64,000 bases of DNA from Aristaeella hokkaidonensis (GTDB lineage Bacteria; Bacillota; Clostridia; Christensenellales; Aristaeellaceae). The notes beneath the pieces were generated by a model that was not told the DNA's origin, ran no database searches, and saw only the letters and a program-made list of their open reading frames with translations. Position 1 is the stretch's first letter. Each line of letters opens with the position of its first letter. A program made the translations under genes and the position numbers. The stretch is taken from NCBI RefSeq assembly GCF_018128945.1, contig NZ_CP068393.1:2480001-2544000 (forward strand), read 5' to 3'. Shown piece by piece: positions 8,616 through 16,962 of the stretch.

Positions 8616-9125
8616 ATGGAAAAGGGACGCATCCTCTTTTTAAACGGCGTGACCAGCTCGGGGAAAACCTCCATTGTGGAAGCGCTGCAGGCCCGGAAGG
8701 ACGTATTCTTCTATGTGGTAGCCAACGATCTGTTCCAGGAAATGATCGGGGAAGACTATCTCCGGGAGAATTACTGGAAGTATCTCGGCGAAGTGATCAT
8801 TATGATGTACCATACGGCGAAGCTGTTTTCGGATATGGGCAAGAATGTGCTGATCGACGGTATCCTGGTGGAGCGGGAAGGCGTCGCACCGCATTATGAA
8901 CGGCTGCTCAGCATCCTGAAAGACAATCCCCTGGACGTGGTGGAAGTCTACTGCCCGCCGGAAATCTGCCGGGAGCGCAACATTGCCCGGGGAGACCGGT
9001 ATGAAAGCCAGTCCGACGAGCAGGCCGCGCTGATGGCGCCGGATATCCGGTACAGCCTGCGCGTGGATACCAGCATCCATTCCCCTGAGGAATGCGCGGA
9101 ACAAATCATCCGGAACCTGTTCTGA
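8616..9125 (+). CDS. P-loop phosphotransferase, chloramphenicol phosphotransferase-like
   Basis: 169 residues. The N-terminus ILFLNGVTSSGKTS is a P-loop of the type found in chloramphenicol 3-O-phosphotransferase-like proteins, which usually read GxxSSGKS/T. It continues with DGILVERE and a lid region CPPEICRERNIARGDR that carries arginines for phosphate transfer. Family members phosphorylate small molecules; resistance to chloramphenicol itself is not implied. ATG 8595 is possible, but AAGGAG at 8598-8603 lies inside that reading and points to ATG 8616 (12 bases away). Confidence 0.75.
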   Translation: MEKGRILFLNGVTSSGKTSIVEALQARKDVFFYVVANDLFQEMIGEDYLRENYWKYLGEVIIMMYHTAKLFSDMGKNVLIDGILVEREGVAPHYERLLSILKDNPLDVVEVYCPPEICRERNIARGDRYESQSDEQAALMAPDIRYSLRVDTSIHSPEECAEQIIRNLF

Positions 9126-9168
9126 GCAAACCTTCAATCAAAGCCTTGAACGAAAAGAGGACGGTATC

Positions 9169-10671
9169 ATGATCAGGATCCTGTCTGTGGAGAACATGCG
9201 GAAAAGCGACGCGGCAACCATCGCCGCCGGAACCCCGGGCCGGGAGCTGATGTTCCGTGCCGGCCGGGCCATCTTTGACAGCGTGAACTGGAAGCCGCCG
9301 GTGGCCATCCTCTGCGGCAGCGGCAACAACGCGGGAGACGGATACGTCATCGCGAAGCTGCTGCATGACGCAGAAATCGCCTGTGACCTGATCCTGCTTT
9401 CCGAAAAGTTTTCCGAAGACGGTGCATATTATTACAGCCTGTGCAAAGAAGCCGGCATCCCTTCCCTGACCTGGGACTCTTCCCTGAACCTGTCGGAATA
9501 CGGCACCATTGTGGACTGCCTCTTCGGCACCGGTTTCCGGGGCGAAGTCCGGGATCCGGCCCGGGAAGCCATCGAAGCAGTCAACCGGAGCAGCGCCTGT
9601 GTGATCGCGGTGGATATCAACAGCGGTCTGAACGGTGACAGCGGCATGGCGGAAACCTGCGTCCATTCCGACCTGACGGTTTCCGTAGGCAGTTTCCAGC
9701 CCGGGCATTTCCTGAACATGGCCAAGGATGTGATGAAGGCCAAAATCAACTGCGACATCGGGATCGAACCTGTGGACAGGACTTACGCGCTGATTGAATC
9801 CTCCGACCTGGCGGAGCTTTTCCAACCCCGGAAGAATCATTCCAACAAGGGCACCTACGGATACACTGCCCTCATCGGCGGATCCAAACGATACAGCGGC
9901 GCCATCCGGCTGGCCGGTATGGCCAATGCCGCCATGCGGGCCGGAGCAGGCGTGGTAAAGCTGGCCGTTCCGGACGTGATCTTCACCACGGTGGCTCCCG
10001 CGGTACTGGAAAGCACCATGTATCCGCTGAGCGACGACGGAAATGAAATGGTCTTCACGGAAAAAGAAATTGCGGAACTTGTTTCCAATGTGAAAACCGT
10101 TGCCTTCGGCATGGGTATCGGCACAGGGGAAGGCGCCGGAAAAGCGCTGGAATACCTGCTGGAGCATTATACCGGCCGGCTGGTTGTGGACGCGGACGGG
10201 CTGACCCTGCTGTCCCGGATGGATAAAAACCGGATCCGGAATGCCGCCTGTACCCTGGTCCTGACGCCGCATATCAAGGAATTCTCCCGGCTGACAGGGC
10301 TTTCCACGGAGGAAATCCTGAACAGTCCCATTGCCGTGGCGGAAAAATACGCAAAGGAAAACAAGGTCATCCTGCTGCTGAAAGGCCCCGCCACCGTCAT
10401 CACGGACGGGGAAACCACATACCTCACGGATACCGGGTGTGCGGGCATGGCCACAGCCGGCAGCGGCGACGTGCTGAGCGGCATCCTGGCAGCCATCCTG
10501 GGCTACTCGGCAGATCCGCTCCTCGGCACCGCGGCTGCCGCATGGATCAACGGCAAAGCGGGAGAAGCCGCACAAAGAATATACGGGTCGATCAGTATGA
10601 CGGCAGGGGATACAGTCGCGTCCATTCCGGAAGCGGTCCTGAGTGTATCTGAAGGATACACTCAGGAATGA
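9169..10671 (+). CDS. nnr: Bifunctional NAD(P)H-hydrate epimerase / ADP-dependent dehydratase
   Basis: 500 residues with both halves of the NAD(P)H repair enzyme. The N-terminal YjeF_N epimerase (about 1-210) has CGSGNNAGDGYVIA and DCLFGTGFRG. The C-terminal ribokinase-like dehydratase (about 220-495) has KGTYGYTALIGGS, DADGLTLL, LTPHIKEF and GSGDVLSGILAA. It converts damaged NADHX/NADPHX back to NAD(P)H in the cytoplasm. ATG 9169 follows AAAGAGGACGG. The last codons form half of a 13-bp hairpin (10637-10667) that begins the hairpin array downstream. Confidence 0.95.
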   Translation: MIRILSVENMRKSDAATIAAGTPGRELMFRAGRAIFDSVNWKPPVAILCGSGNNAGDGYVIAKLLHDAEIACDLILLSEKFSEDGAYYYSLCKEAGIPSLTWDSSLNLSEYGTIVDCLFGTGFRGEVRDPAREAIEAVNRSSACVIAVDINSGLNGDSGMAETCVHSDLTVSVGSFQPGHFLNMAKDVMKAKINCDIGIEPVDRTYALIESSDLAELFQPRKNHSNKGTYGYTALIGGSKRYSGAIRLAGMANAAMRAGAGVVKLAVPDVIFTTVAPAVLESTMYPLSDDGNEMVFTEKEIAELVSNVKTVAFGMGIGTGEGAGKALEYLLEHYTGRLVVDADGLTLLSRMDKNRIRNAACTLVLTPHIKEFSRLTGLSTEEILNSPIAVAEKYAKENKVILLLKGPATVITDGETTYLTDTGCAGMATAGSGDVLSGILAAILGYSADPLLGTAAAAWINGKAGEAAQRIYGSISMTAGDTVASIPEAVLSVSEGYTQE

Positions 10672-10925
10672 TATTTGCACTGCGTGCAAATGATATATTG
10701 GACTCACGTCCAATATGATATGTGCTTCGCACATGATATGTTTGCCTGCGGCAAACGTGATTATATACTCCGTCTCTGATTAATAACCTGGTTTCAGTTC
10801 CTTTCATATCCGGGCATTCAGCCCGGATATTTCACATTTGACGAAGTCAAATATTTCACAAATCCGCGTGAGCGGATTTATTTCACTTTGGCCGCAGGCC
10901 AATATTTCATTGACTCGCCAGAGTC
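10637..10925. repeat. Array of ten short hairpins with conserved separators
   Basis: Ten near-perfect inverted repeats with 3-5-base loops follow one another. Left half: 10637-10667, 10674-10690, 10695-10716, 10721-10733 and 10741-10755, separated by TGATAT. Right half: 10806-10830, 10836-10852, 10860-10879, 10888-10902 and 10912-10925, separated by ATTTCACA (TGTGAAAT on the minus strand). Every stem has a different sequence, for example TTTGCAC, TTGGAC, TTTGCC, TTTGAC and TTGGCC, with loops TGC, TTC, GAA or TCAC. No gene is seen in this 367-base gap. Confidence 0.9.
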
Positions 10926-10930
10926 TTTCC

Positions 10931-11013
10931 ATACTGTCAGTATAAAAATATTTCTTCCACCAGTATCGCCAGTATCTTCACATTTGGTAGAAACTTCTTT
11001 ATACTGTCAGTGT
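10931..11013 (+). promoter_or_regulatory. Promoter and twin operators of the XRE regulator
   Basis: A palindrome ATACTGTCAGTAT (10931-10943) recurs 70 bases downstream as ATACTGTCAGTGT (11001-11013). Between them is TTCACA (10977-10982), a 17-base spacer and TATACT (11000-11005). The second operator covers the -10, so binding there should block transcription. The 70-base spacing is near 7 helical turns and could allow looping. Autoregulation by the following gene is inferred. Confidence 0.75.
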
Positions 11014-11038
11014 GAAATGAGAAGGAGGGAACACACAC

Positions 11039-12115
11039 ATGAAACTGACGCTGTCAGAAAACATCCGTTCTTTCCGGAAAGAGCGAAAAATGACCCAGGA
11101 GCAGCTGGCCACTGTGCTTGGGGTGACAGTCGGCGCCGTATATAAATGGGAATCCGGACTGTCTGTGCCGGAGCTGGACCTGATTGTGGAGATGGCGGAC
11201 TTCTTCGATACCTCGGTAGACGTACTGCTGGGCTACCGAATCAATGACAACCGCCTGGATTCCATCGTCAGCCGGCTGTACACATACAGCAGGACACTGG
11301 ATCCGGCAGGCATCGTCGAAGCGGAAAAAGCGCTGGCGAAATATCCGCATTCCTTCAAGGTTGTCTTTGCCTGTGCCGATCTTTTCCTGACGTACGGCGC
11401 CAACAGCAAGGATTCCCGGTTCATCCGCCGTGCGCTGGAACTGGATGAACAGGCAAGGGTGCTGCTTCCCCAGAATGACAATCCCCGCATCAGCGAAGCC
11501 AATATCATCCACAATATGTCCATCGCCTATTACGAGCTCGATGAAAAGGAAAAAGGGGTGGAACTCCTGAAGCAGCACAACGTGCTGAGCCATTTCAGCT
11601 ATGAGATCGGCTCCACGATGGCGGTATTCATGAACCAGACGGAAGAAGCGGTTCAGTATCTGTCGGAAGCGCTTATACTCGGTATGTCGCACATGCTTTG
11701 CGCGACAATCGGTTTTGTTTTTGTTTACTGCTCCCGCGGAGACTGGGATTCCGCGCTGAACATCGTCACCTGCTGCAATAATCTTATATCCGAACTGAGA
11801 GTGGATGATCAGCCGGGCTACATGACCAAAACCCATGCCGAGGTGCTGCTCCTCCTGGCTTATGTCAGCTGGAAGAAGGGACTGATGGAAGAAGCCCGGG
11901 ACGCCCTGCGGGAAGCCGCGAGGCTGACGAACCTTTTCGATTCCGCTCCCGAATACAGCCTTAAATCCATGCGGTTCATTGAACACGCAGAATACACCAA
12001 CGCTTTTGATACACTGGGCCCCACGGCAGCCGAAAGCATTGAACACATGCTGAACCTGCTGGACGATCCGTTCTTTACACAGCAATGGAAGGAGATCCTG
12101 AACCTTGAACAGTAA
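11039..12115 (+). CDS. XRE-family regulator with TPR-like C-terminal domain
   Basis: 358 residues. Residues 1-65 form a helix-turn-helix of the lambda Cro/XRE type (NIRSFRKERKMTQEQLATVLGVTVGAVYKWESG). The remaining 290 are all-helical with TPR-like repeats, as in regulators that sense peptides or other small ligands. ATG 11039 follows GAAGGAGGG. An MFS exporter starts within its last codons, so regulator and exporter form one operon. The twin operators upstream suggest that it represses itself. A signalling peptide gene was looked for between 10926 and 11039 and not found. Confidence 0.85.
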   Translation: MKLTLSENIRSFRKERKMTQEQLATVLGVTVGAVYKWESGLSVPELDLIVEMADFFDTSVDVLLGYRINDNRLDSIVSRLYTYSRTLDPAGIVEAEKALAKYPHSFKVVFACADLFLTYGANSKDSRFIRRALELDEQARVLLPQNDNPRISEANIIHNMSIAYYELDEKEKGVELLKQHNVLSHFSYEIGSTMAVFMNQTEEAVQYLSEALILGMSHMLCATIGFVFVYCSRGDWDSALNIVTCCNNLISELRVDDQPGYMTKTHAEVLLLLAYVSWKKGLMEEARDALREAARLTNLFDSAPEYSLKSMRFIEHAEYTNAFDTLGPTAAESIEHMLNLLDDPFFTQQWKEILNLEQ

Positions 12116-13409
12116 TCCCGCAAAAAAAGACAATGTGTTTTTTAACCGGAACTTCCGGCTGGTTTTCTTCGGCGCACTGGTATCGGAAATCGGCGCGCTG
12201 CTTTACAGCTTCGCCGTCGGCTTTTACATCCTGCAGATCAGCAACAACAACGCCTTCCTGCAGGGCCTGTACCTGGCGCTGAACGGCGTCACCCTGCTCC
12301 TCTTCACCCCGGTGGGCGGCGTGCTGGGCGACCGTTTCAACATCGCAAAGATTATGTATATCTGCGACTTCCTGAAGGGCACCATCATCATCCTCGCCAC
12401 CGCACTGATGCTCCTCTTCCCGGAAGCAAATACCCAAATCGTGATCCTGTTTGTGCTGGGCATCCTGGGCAGCATCATCAGCGGTGTCTTCAACCCGGCA
12501 GCCGGCGTCCTGCTGCCCCACATCGTGGAGGAGCAGAAGCTGCAGCAGGCCAACTCCTATTTTTCCATCAAGCACTCCCTGAACGGCATTGTAGGCGTTA
12601 TGCTGGCCGGCATCCTGTATGCCGCCCTGCCGATCCATACCCTCTTCTTCATCATCGGCGCCTGTTTCATAGCTTCCGGCATCTCTGAAACCCAGATCCG
12701 CTATGAGCACACTCCGTCCAAAGGTCAGCTGACCCTGCGGGTTGCCCTCAATGATATGCGGGACGGCCTGAACTACCTGAAGACTAAAAAATCCGTCCTG
12801 GCGCTGCTGGGCTCCCTGCTGTTCATCAACTTCTTCTTTTCCCCCCTGGGAAGCAACTTCATCCCTTACTTTGTCCGGACAGACATTGCCGGAGCCGGAT
12901 CCTATCTGCTGGATAAGATCCTGACGCCCGAACTCTGGTCCTCCGTGATCAACGTATGCATCGGCATCGGTTCTCTGGCCGGAGCTGCCATTCTCAGCAC
13001 CCGGAAACCGACGGAGAAATGCGGCCATACCGTTGCGGTCTGTCTCTGTGTGATCGCGGCGCTGATGCTCTCCTCCGCGTTGATTTACTGGCTGACGGTC
13101 GACCGTGGTAATGCCATCAACGTATTCCTGATCGCCTTCTCTGCCGGCTGCCTGGTACTGGGCGTGATGATCGCCTGGATCAACGTTCCTATTTCAACCA
13201 CCATGATGCGTATTGTGGACCGGGACAAGCTGAGCAAGGTCAACAGTATCATGAGCATGGGATCCCAGGGCATGACTCCGCTCGCCTCCGTACTGGCCGG
13301 CGCCGTCCTGCAGGGACTCGGCTCCTCCGTACTGCTGTTCATATGCTCCCTCGGCTTTACCGTAACTGCACTTCTGGCCCTGAAAAGCAAGTCAATGAAA
13401 GAACTCTAA
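12105..13409 (+). CDS. MFS transporter, 12 helices (exporter type)
   Basis: 434 residues with about twelve hydrophobic helices and the MFS motif GGVLGDRFN after helix 2, resembling the MFS_3/enterobactin-exporter group. TTG 12105 is the start: GGAAGGAG ends 10 bases before it, and it overlaps the regulator gene by 11 bases. It probably exports a small molecule or drug whose presence is sensed by the upstream regulator. Substrate unknown. A terminator follows at 13429. Confidence 0.88.
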   Translation: MNSNPAKKDNVFFNRNFRLVFFGALVSEIGALLYSFAVGFYILQISNNNAFLQGLYLALNGVTLLLFTPVGGVLGDRFNIAKIMYICDFLKGTIIILATALMLLFPEANTQIVILFVLGILGSIISGVFNPAAGVLLPHIVEEQKLQQANSYFSIKHSLNGIVGVMLAGILYAALPIHTLFFIIGACFIASGISETQIRYEHTPSKGQLTLRVALNDMRDGLNYLKTKKSVLALLGSLLFINFFFSPLGSNFIPYFVRTDIAGAGSYLLDKILTPELWSSVINVCIGIGSLAGAAILSTRKPTEKCGHTVAVCLCVIAALMLSSALIYWLTVDRGNAINVFLIAFSAGCLVLGVMIAWINVPISTTMMRIVDRDKLSKVNSIMSMGSQGMTPLASVLAGAVLQGLGSSVLLFICSLGFTVTALLALKSKSMKEL

Positions 13410-13428
13410 ATCATTAACAATGATTGGA

Positions 13429-13468
13429 ACGGAGCTGTCCGATAAGGACAGTTCCGTTTTATTTTTTT
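13429..13468 (+). terminator. Rho-independent terminator
   Basis: Stem ACGGAGCTGTCC / GGACAGTTCCGT (one G-T pair), then TTTTATTTTTTT. Nearly the same hairpin recurs at 15242. Confidence 0.9.
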
Positions 13469-13547
13469 CTGTTTTTTTATTTTGGGGAATGTTGTGAAAC
13501 CGGATTCCGTTAACGTCTATATAGGTGAAAAGGAGGTGAGCAGTGCC

Positions 13548-14075
13548 ATGGAAACGGTAAAGGGCCCTTGCCGTTCAGCTGAAGAGGAAATTACTTGCCT
13601 GGTTGAAACACATCAGCTTGCACTGCTGCGTCTGTGTTTCGCCTATCTTCATGACCGAGCCCTGGCAGAAGACGCCGTCCAGGAAACCTTTGTAAAAGCA
13701 TACCGAAAGCTGGACCAGTTTCAGGGTAAAGCCAACGTCAAAACGTGGCTTTCATCCATTGCCGTCAATTGCTGCAGGGATATACGCCGCGGCAGCTGGT
13801 TCAGGCATGTTGACCGTTCGATTTCCATTGATCAGCTGCCCATCAGCGCAGAGGAGACCATTACCGAAGACGACACCGTGTCCGTCGAGGTTATGAATCT
13901 GCCGATCCGCCTGAGGGAAGTTGTCTTACTGTACTATTTTGAAGATATGAATACTACCGAAATTGCGGAAACGCTCCGGATCTCCCAGCAGGCCGTCTCA
14001 GGCAGGCTGCTGCGGGCCAGGGCAAAGCTCCGCAAAGCGCTGGGCAGTGCCGAAGGAGGTGTATGGAATGAATAA
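13548..14075 (+). CDS. ECF-type RNA polymerase sigma factor (module 2)
   Basis: 175 residues with region 2 (LLRLCFAYLHDRALAEDAVQ, KTWLSSIAVNCCRD) and region 4 (LPIRLREVVLLYYFE, TEIAETLRISQQAVSGRLLR). It is a close paralogue of the factor at 6490, down to the identical EDAVQETFVKAYR. The frame stays open upstream to TTG 13482, but AAAGGAGGTGAG lies 7 bases before ATG 13548, which is chosen. The partner gene overlaps its end by 8 bases, exactly as in module 1. Confidence 0.93.
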   Translation: METVKGPCRSAEEEITCLVETHQLALLRLCFAYLHDRALAEDAVQETFVKAYRKLDQFQGKANVKTWLSSIAVNCCRDIRRGSWFRHVDRSISIDQLPISAEETITEDDTVSVEVMNLPIRLREVVLLYYFEDMNTTEIAETLRISQQAVSGRLLRARAKLRKALGSAEGGVWNE

Positions 14076-15237
14076 CAAGCGTCAGATGCAGCAAAAACTC
14101 AACCATTCCCTTTCCGATTTGAAGGAAAATCCCTTCCTGGCCCAGCGTGTAATCGCACAAGCGAAAGGAGAACCGGAAATGAAAAAGAAAATATCATTCG
14201 CATTGATCCTTGCCATGATTCTGCTGATCCTGCTGGCCGTGGCGGCAGTCGCGGAAGTACTGGGCATCAATGTATTTGAACTGTTCGGAAAAACAAACAA
14301 CCGTTATGCTGAGCTGGCACCATATACCACCCTCGACAACATGCCGGAAGTCAGCGTCACCAGTGTTGAACTGGGCAAAACAACCGCAGGCATCAACAGC
14401 GCATACTATGACGGCATGTCCCTGATCGTCGGATACGCCATTCAAAACGGATCCTGTATGGAAGAGTTTATTCCGGATGACAGCATGATCGCTGAAATGA
14501 CCCGGTTGGATGACAACCTTGTCTGGGCAGCTTCCAATGATGAGGAAGGCAGGCTCATCACGGAATGGATCCAGGCAAGGGATGAAGGAAAGAAAGCGGG
14601 GCTTGTACGCTATACCGTATCCCCCAGCGACCATACCGAAACCGACGACGGAATTGACATCATGCCTGCAACAGAGGAAACCCGTACCGGAGAAGACGGA
14701 TTTGAATATACTGTACGGGAATATGAGACTCCATTAACAAAAGAGCTTCAGAACCTGGATGAAATCACCCTGAACATCCGGCTGTACCGCAGCGTAAACT
14801 GCCTGTACTTTGACGGAGAGAACACCTACACCCTGGACAAAACAGAGTCTGCGGGCATCATGCGGGCCAGGGTTCAGAGGGCATCCTCTCAGGTGCACAC
14901 CTTCAGCGGCACCGGTCAGTTCAGGGGAATAAACCTGAACGCAACAGCCACTGCCTCCGCTGCATATGCCAGTCTGGATGTCCGTTTTTCCGATCCCCTG
15001 CCTCCATTGCCGGAAGATCACTGGTATATCCTCTCCCTTTCGGATGAAAACGGCGAGGCTCTGCGCGAAACTGAATCGACAGACGGAGGAGTAAGTGATG
15101 TGGTCATTACCTATGAGGGAACCGGCCGGCTTCCGCAGCATCTGATCCTGCGTATTTACGAGGAACACGAAGGCGATTTCGATACAACCGCGGCTTTGTC
15201 CGGAACTGAACCGATCATCCTGGCTGTACAGGAATAA
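14068..15237 (+). CDS. Membrane-anchored partner of ECF sigma, paralogue of 7001
   Basis: 389 residues: cytoplasmic segment with ENPFLAQRVIAQ, one membrane helix (MKKKISFALILAMILLILLAV), then an outer DUF4179-like domain. N-terminus and helix match the module-1 partner closely, while the outer part is much diverged, as expected if the two sense different signals. ATG 14068 has GAAGGAGGTG at good spacing. A putative anti-sigma; no motif proves it. The terminator at 15242 ends the unit. Confidence 0.8.
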   Translation: MNNKRQMQQKLNHSLSDLKENPFLAQRVIAQAKGEPEMKKKISFALILAMILLILLAVAAVAEVLGINVFELFGKTNNRYAELAPYTTLDNMPEVSVTSVELGKTTAGINSAYYDGMSLIVGYAIQNGSCMEEFIPDDSMIAEMTRLDDNLVWAASNDEEGRLITEWIQARDEGKKAGLVRYTVSPSDHTETDDGIDIMPATEETRTGEDGFEYTVREYETPLTKELQNLDEITLNIRLYRSVNCLYFDGENTYTLDKTESAGIMRARVQRASSQVHTFSGTGQFRGINLNATATASAAYASLDVRFSDPLPPLPEDHWYILSLSDENGEALRETESTDGGVSDVVITYEGTGRLPQHLILRIYEEHEGDFDTTAALSGTEPIILAVQE

Positions 15238-15241
15238 AATT

Positions 15242-15276
15242 CCGGAGCTGTCCGATCAGGGCAGTTCCGTTTTTTA
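15242..15276 (+). terminator. Rho-independent terminator
   Basis: Stem CGGAGCTGTCC / GGGCAGTTCCG with G-T pairs, then TTTTTT. It copies the hairpin at 13429 with small changes, so the module carried or gained the same terminator. Confidence 0.88.
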
Positions 15277-15302
15277 TTTCCTTAGTCCGGCTTCTGTTCC
15301 CC

Positions 15303-15331
15303 TTGCTATTCATACAGAAAAGGTTTATGAT
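15303..15331 (+). promoter_or_regulatory. Sigma-A promoter before the TM1266-like gene
   Basis: TTGCTA (15303-15308), 17-base spacer, TATGAT (15326-15331). Confidence 0.6.
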
Positions 15332-15351
15332 GTGCGCGTGAGGTGTTGCTT

Positions 15352-15597
15352 ATGGAAACCCGGGTGGCTGTGCTGAGCATCATTGTGGAGAACGAGGATG
15401 CCGTCAGCGAACTGAACGAGCTGCTCCACCGTTTCGGAAAGTTTATTATCGGACGGATGGGCCTCCCCTACCGGCAGAAAAACGTAAACATCATCTGCAT
15501 CGCCATCGACGCGCCCAATGATGAGATCAACGCCCTGACCGGGGCATTGGGCCGCATCCGGGGCATCACGGCCAAGGCCACATACTCCAAGGTCTGA
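15352..15597 (+). CDS. TM1266-family putative regulator of the iron-only hydrogenase system
   Basis: 81 residues, a small ferredoxin-like/ACT-like fold: ETRVAVLSIIVEN, IGRMGLPYRQKNVNIICIAI and LGRIRGITAKATYSKV. Family members are commonly linked to hydEFG and are annotated as putative regulators. ATG 15352 is chosen over the in-frame GTG 15343 because GAGGTG sits 6 bases before it. It precedes hydF in the same direction with a terminator-like hairpin between, so read-through into hydF may be partial. Confidence 0.85.
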   Translation: METRVAVLSIIVENEDAVSELNELLHRFGKFIIGRMGLPYRQKNVNIICIAIDAPNDEINALTGALGRIRGITAKATYSKV

Positions 15598-15700
15598 TCC
15601 CCCACAGAAACTGAATACTGTCCCACATCCCCTGACGCCGAAACTGACACTTGAGGCGAAAGACAAGATGGACCAGCCATAAAGGCACGCTTTTTGTGTA

Positions 15701-15735
15701 CCGCTGTACCCTTGTCTGAGGGACAGCGGTTTTTT
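15701..15735 (+). terminator. Terminator or attenuator in the hydF leader
   Basis: CCGCTGT (15701-15707) pairs with ACAGCGG (15723-15729), followed by six T. It lies 18 bases before the hydF start, inside a 156-base gap, so it may set the hydF level. Confidence 0.75.
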
Positions 15736-15753
15736 CATTGAAGAGGAGGAAGC

Positions 15754-16962
15754 ATGAGCCTGAACGAAACGCCGTCCGGCGAACGGACACACATCGGCTT
15801 TTTCGGTGCGCGCAACGCCGGAAAATCCAGCCTGGTCAACGCGGTGACCGGCCAGGAACTGGCCGTGGTCTCGGAGGTAAAGGGCACCACCACGGATCCC
15901 GTCCGCAAAGCCATGGAACTGCTGCCCCTGGGCCCCGTGGTGATCATCGACACCCCCGGCTTTGACGATGAGGGCAGTCTGGGACTGGAGCGGGTGAAGA
16001 AAACCCGGGAGATCCTGCGGACCTGCGACATCGCCGTGCTGGTGGTGGACGCGGGCGCCGGACTGTCCCAAACAGACCGGGAACTGCTGGACCTGATCCG
16101 GGAACGGGAGATCCCTTCCCTCACGGTCTGGAATAAGACAGACCTGGCCGCGGCGCAGCCCGCCCCGGAAGGAGCAGCGGAAGCCAGCAGCCTGACAGGC
16201 GTCGGCATTACCGAACTGAAGGAGCGGCTGGCCAGGCTGATCCCGGAAAAGGAAGACCGGAAGCTGGCCGGGGACCTGGTTTTCCCGGGAGACCTGTGCG
16301 TACTGGTCTGTCCCATTGACGAGTCCGCGCCGAAGGGGCGGCTGATCCTGCCCCAGCAGCAGACCATCCGGGACCTGATGGACCGGGGCGCCATCCCCGT
16401 CGTCTGCCGGGACACAGAGCTGGAAACAGTGCTGAAAAAGCCCGGGCTTGATCCGGCGCTGGTGATCACCGACAGCCAGGCCTTCCGGACCGTCAGCGCC
16501 ATCGTGCCGGACGAGCTTCCCCTGACCTCCTTCTCCATCCTGATGGCCCGGTACAAGGGCTTCCTGGAAACCGCGGTAAAGGGCATCAGCGCGGCAAAGA
16601 ACCTGCGAGACGGTGACCGGGTACTGCTGGCGGAAGGCTGCACCCACCACCGGCAGTGCAACGACATCGGCACGGTGAAGATTCCCCGGTGGCTCAGGCA
16701 GTATACGGGCAAAGAGCTCACGGTGGACACCTGTTCCGGCCGGGAGTTTCCGGAGGACCTGACGCCTTACCAGCTGGTGATCCACTGCGGCGGCTGTATG
16801 CTGACGGAGAACGCGGTGCTGGCCCGGATGAACCAGGCAATCCGCCAGGGCGTCCCCTTCACCAACTACGGCATCGCCATCGCCTTCATGACCGGTGCGC
16901 TGGAGCGGAGCCTGCGGCTGTTCCCCGCCCTGCACAGCCTGCTGACGGGAGGCGGATCATGA
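15754..16962 (+). CDS. hydF: [FeFe]-hydrogenase H-cluster maturation GTPase HydF
   Basis: 402 residues. GTPase domain (1-170) with P-loop GARNAGKSS, TTTDPV, DTPGFDDEG and NKTD. A C-terminal cluster-binding domain has the ligands CxH...HCGGC (CTHHRQCND and VIHCGGCMLTENAVLARMNQ). HydF is the scaffold on which the 2Fe subcluster is built before transfer to hydrogenase. The start has AGAGGAGG upstream. hydE begins in its last codon (ATGA overlap). Confidence 0.97.
   Translation: MSLNETPSGERTHIGFFGARNAGKSSLVNAVTGQELAVVSEVKGTTTDPVRKAMELLPLGPVVIIDTPGFDDEGSLGLERVKKTREILRTCDIAVLVVDAGAGLSQTDRELLDLIREREIPSLTVWNKTDLAAAQPAPEGAAEASSLTGVGITELKERLARLIPEKEDRKLAGDLVFPGDLCVLVCPIDESAPKGRLILPQQQTIRDLMDRGAIPVVCRDTELETVLKKPGLDPALVITDSQAFRTVSAIVPDELPLTSFSILMARYKGFLETAVKGISAAKNLRDGDRVLLAEGCTHHRQCNDIGTVKIPRWLRQYTGKELTVDTCSGREFPEDLTPYQLVIHCGGCMLTENAVLARMNQAIRQGVPFTNYGIAIAFMTGALERSLRLFPALHSLLTGGGS

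Noticed and set aside
8616..9125. Chloramphenicol resistance gene
   Set aside because: Only the P-loop family is supported; many relatives act on other small molecules, and there is no resistance context.
10637..10925. CRISPR array
   Set aside because: The units are hairpins of changing sequence with 6-9-base separators; there is no constant 25-40-base repeat with equal spacers, and no cas genes are present.
10926..11038. Signal-peptide gene for the XRE-TPR regulator
   Set aside because: No start codon with ribosome site and a hydrophobic short frame was found in this stretch.
13480..13547. ECF-type autoregulated promoter (TGAAAC with CGTC) before the second sigma gene
   Set aside because: The motifs are only 13 bases apart instead of 16-17, and the region before the first sigma gene lacks a matching pair.
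15598..15753. Metal or cofactor riboswitch before hydF
   Set aside because: Apart from the terminator-like hairpin at 15701 no known riboswitch core could be recognised.
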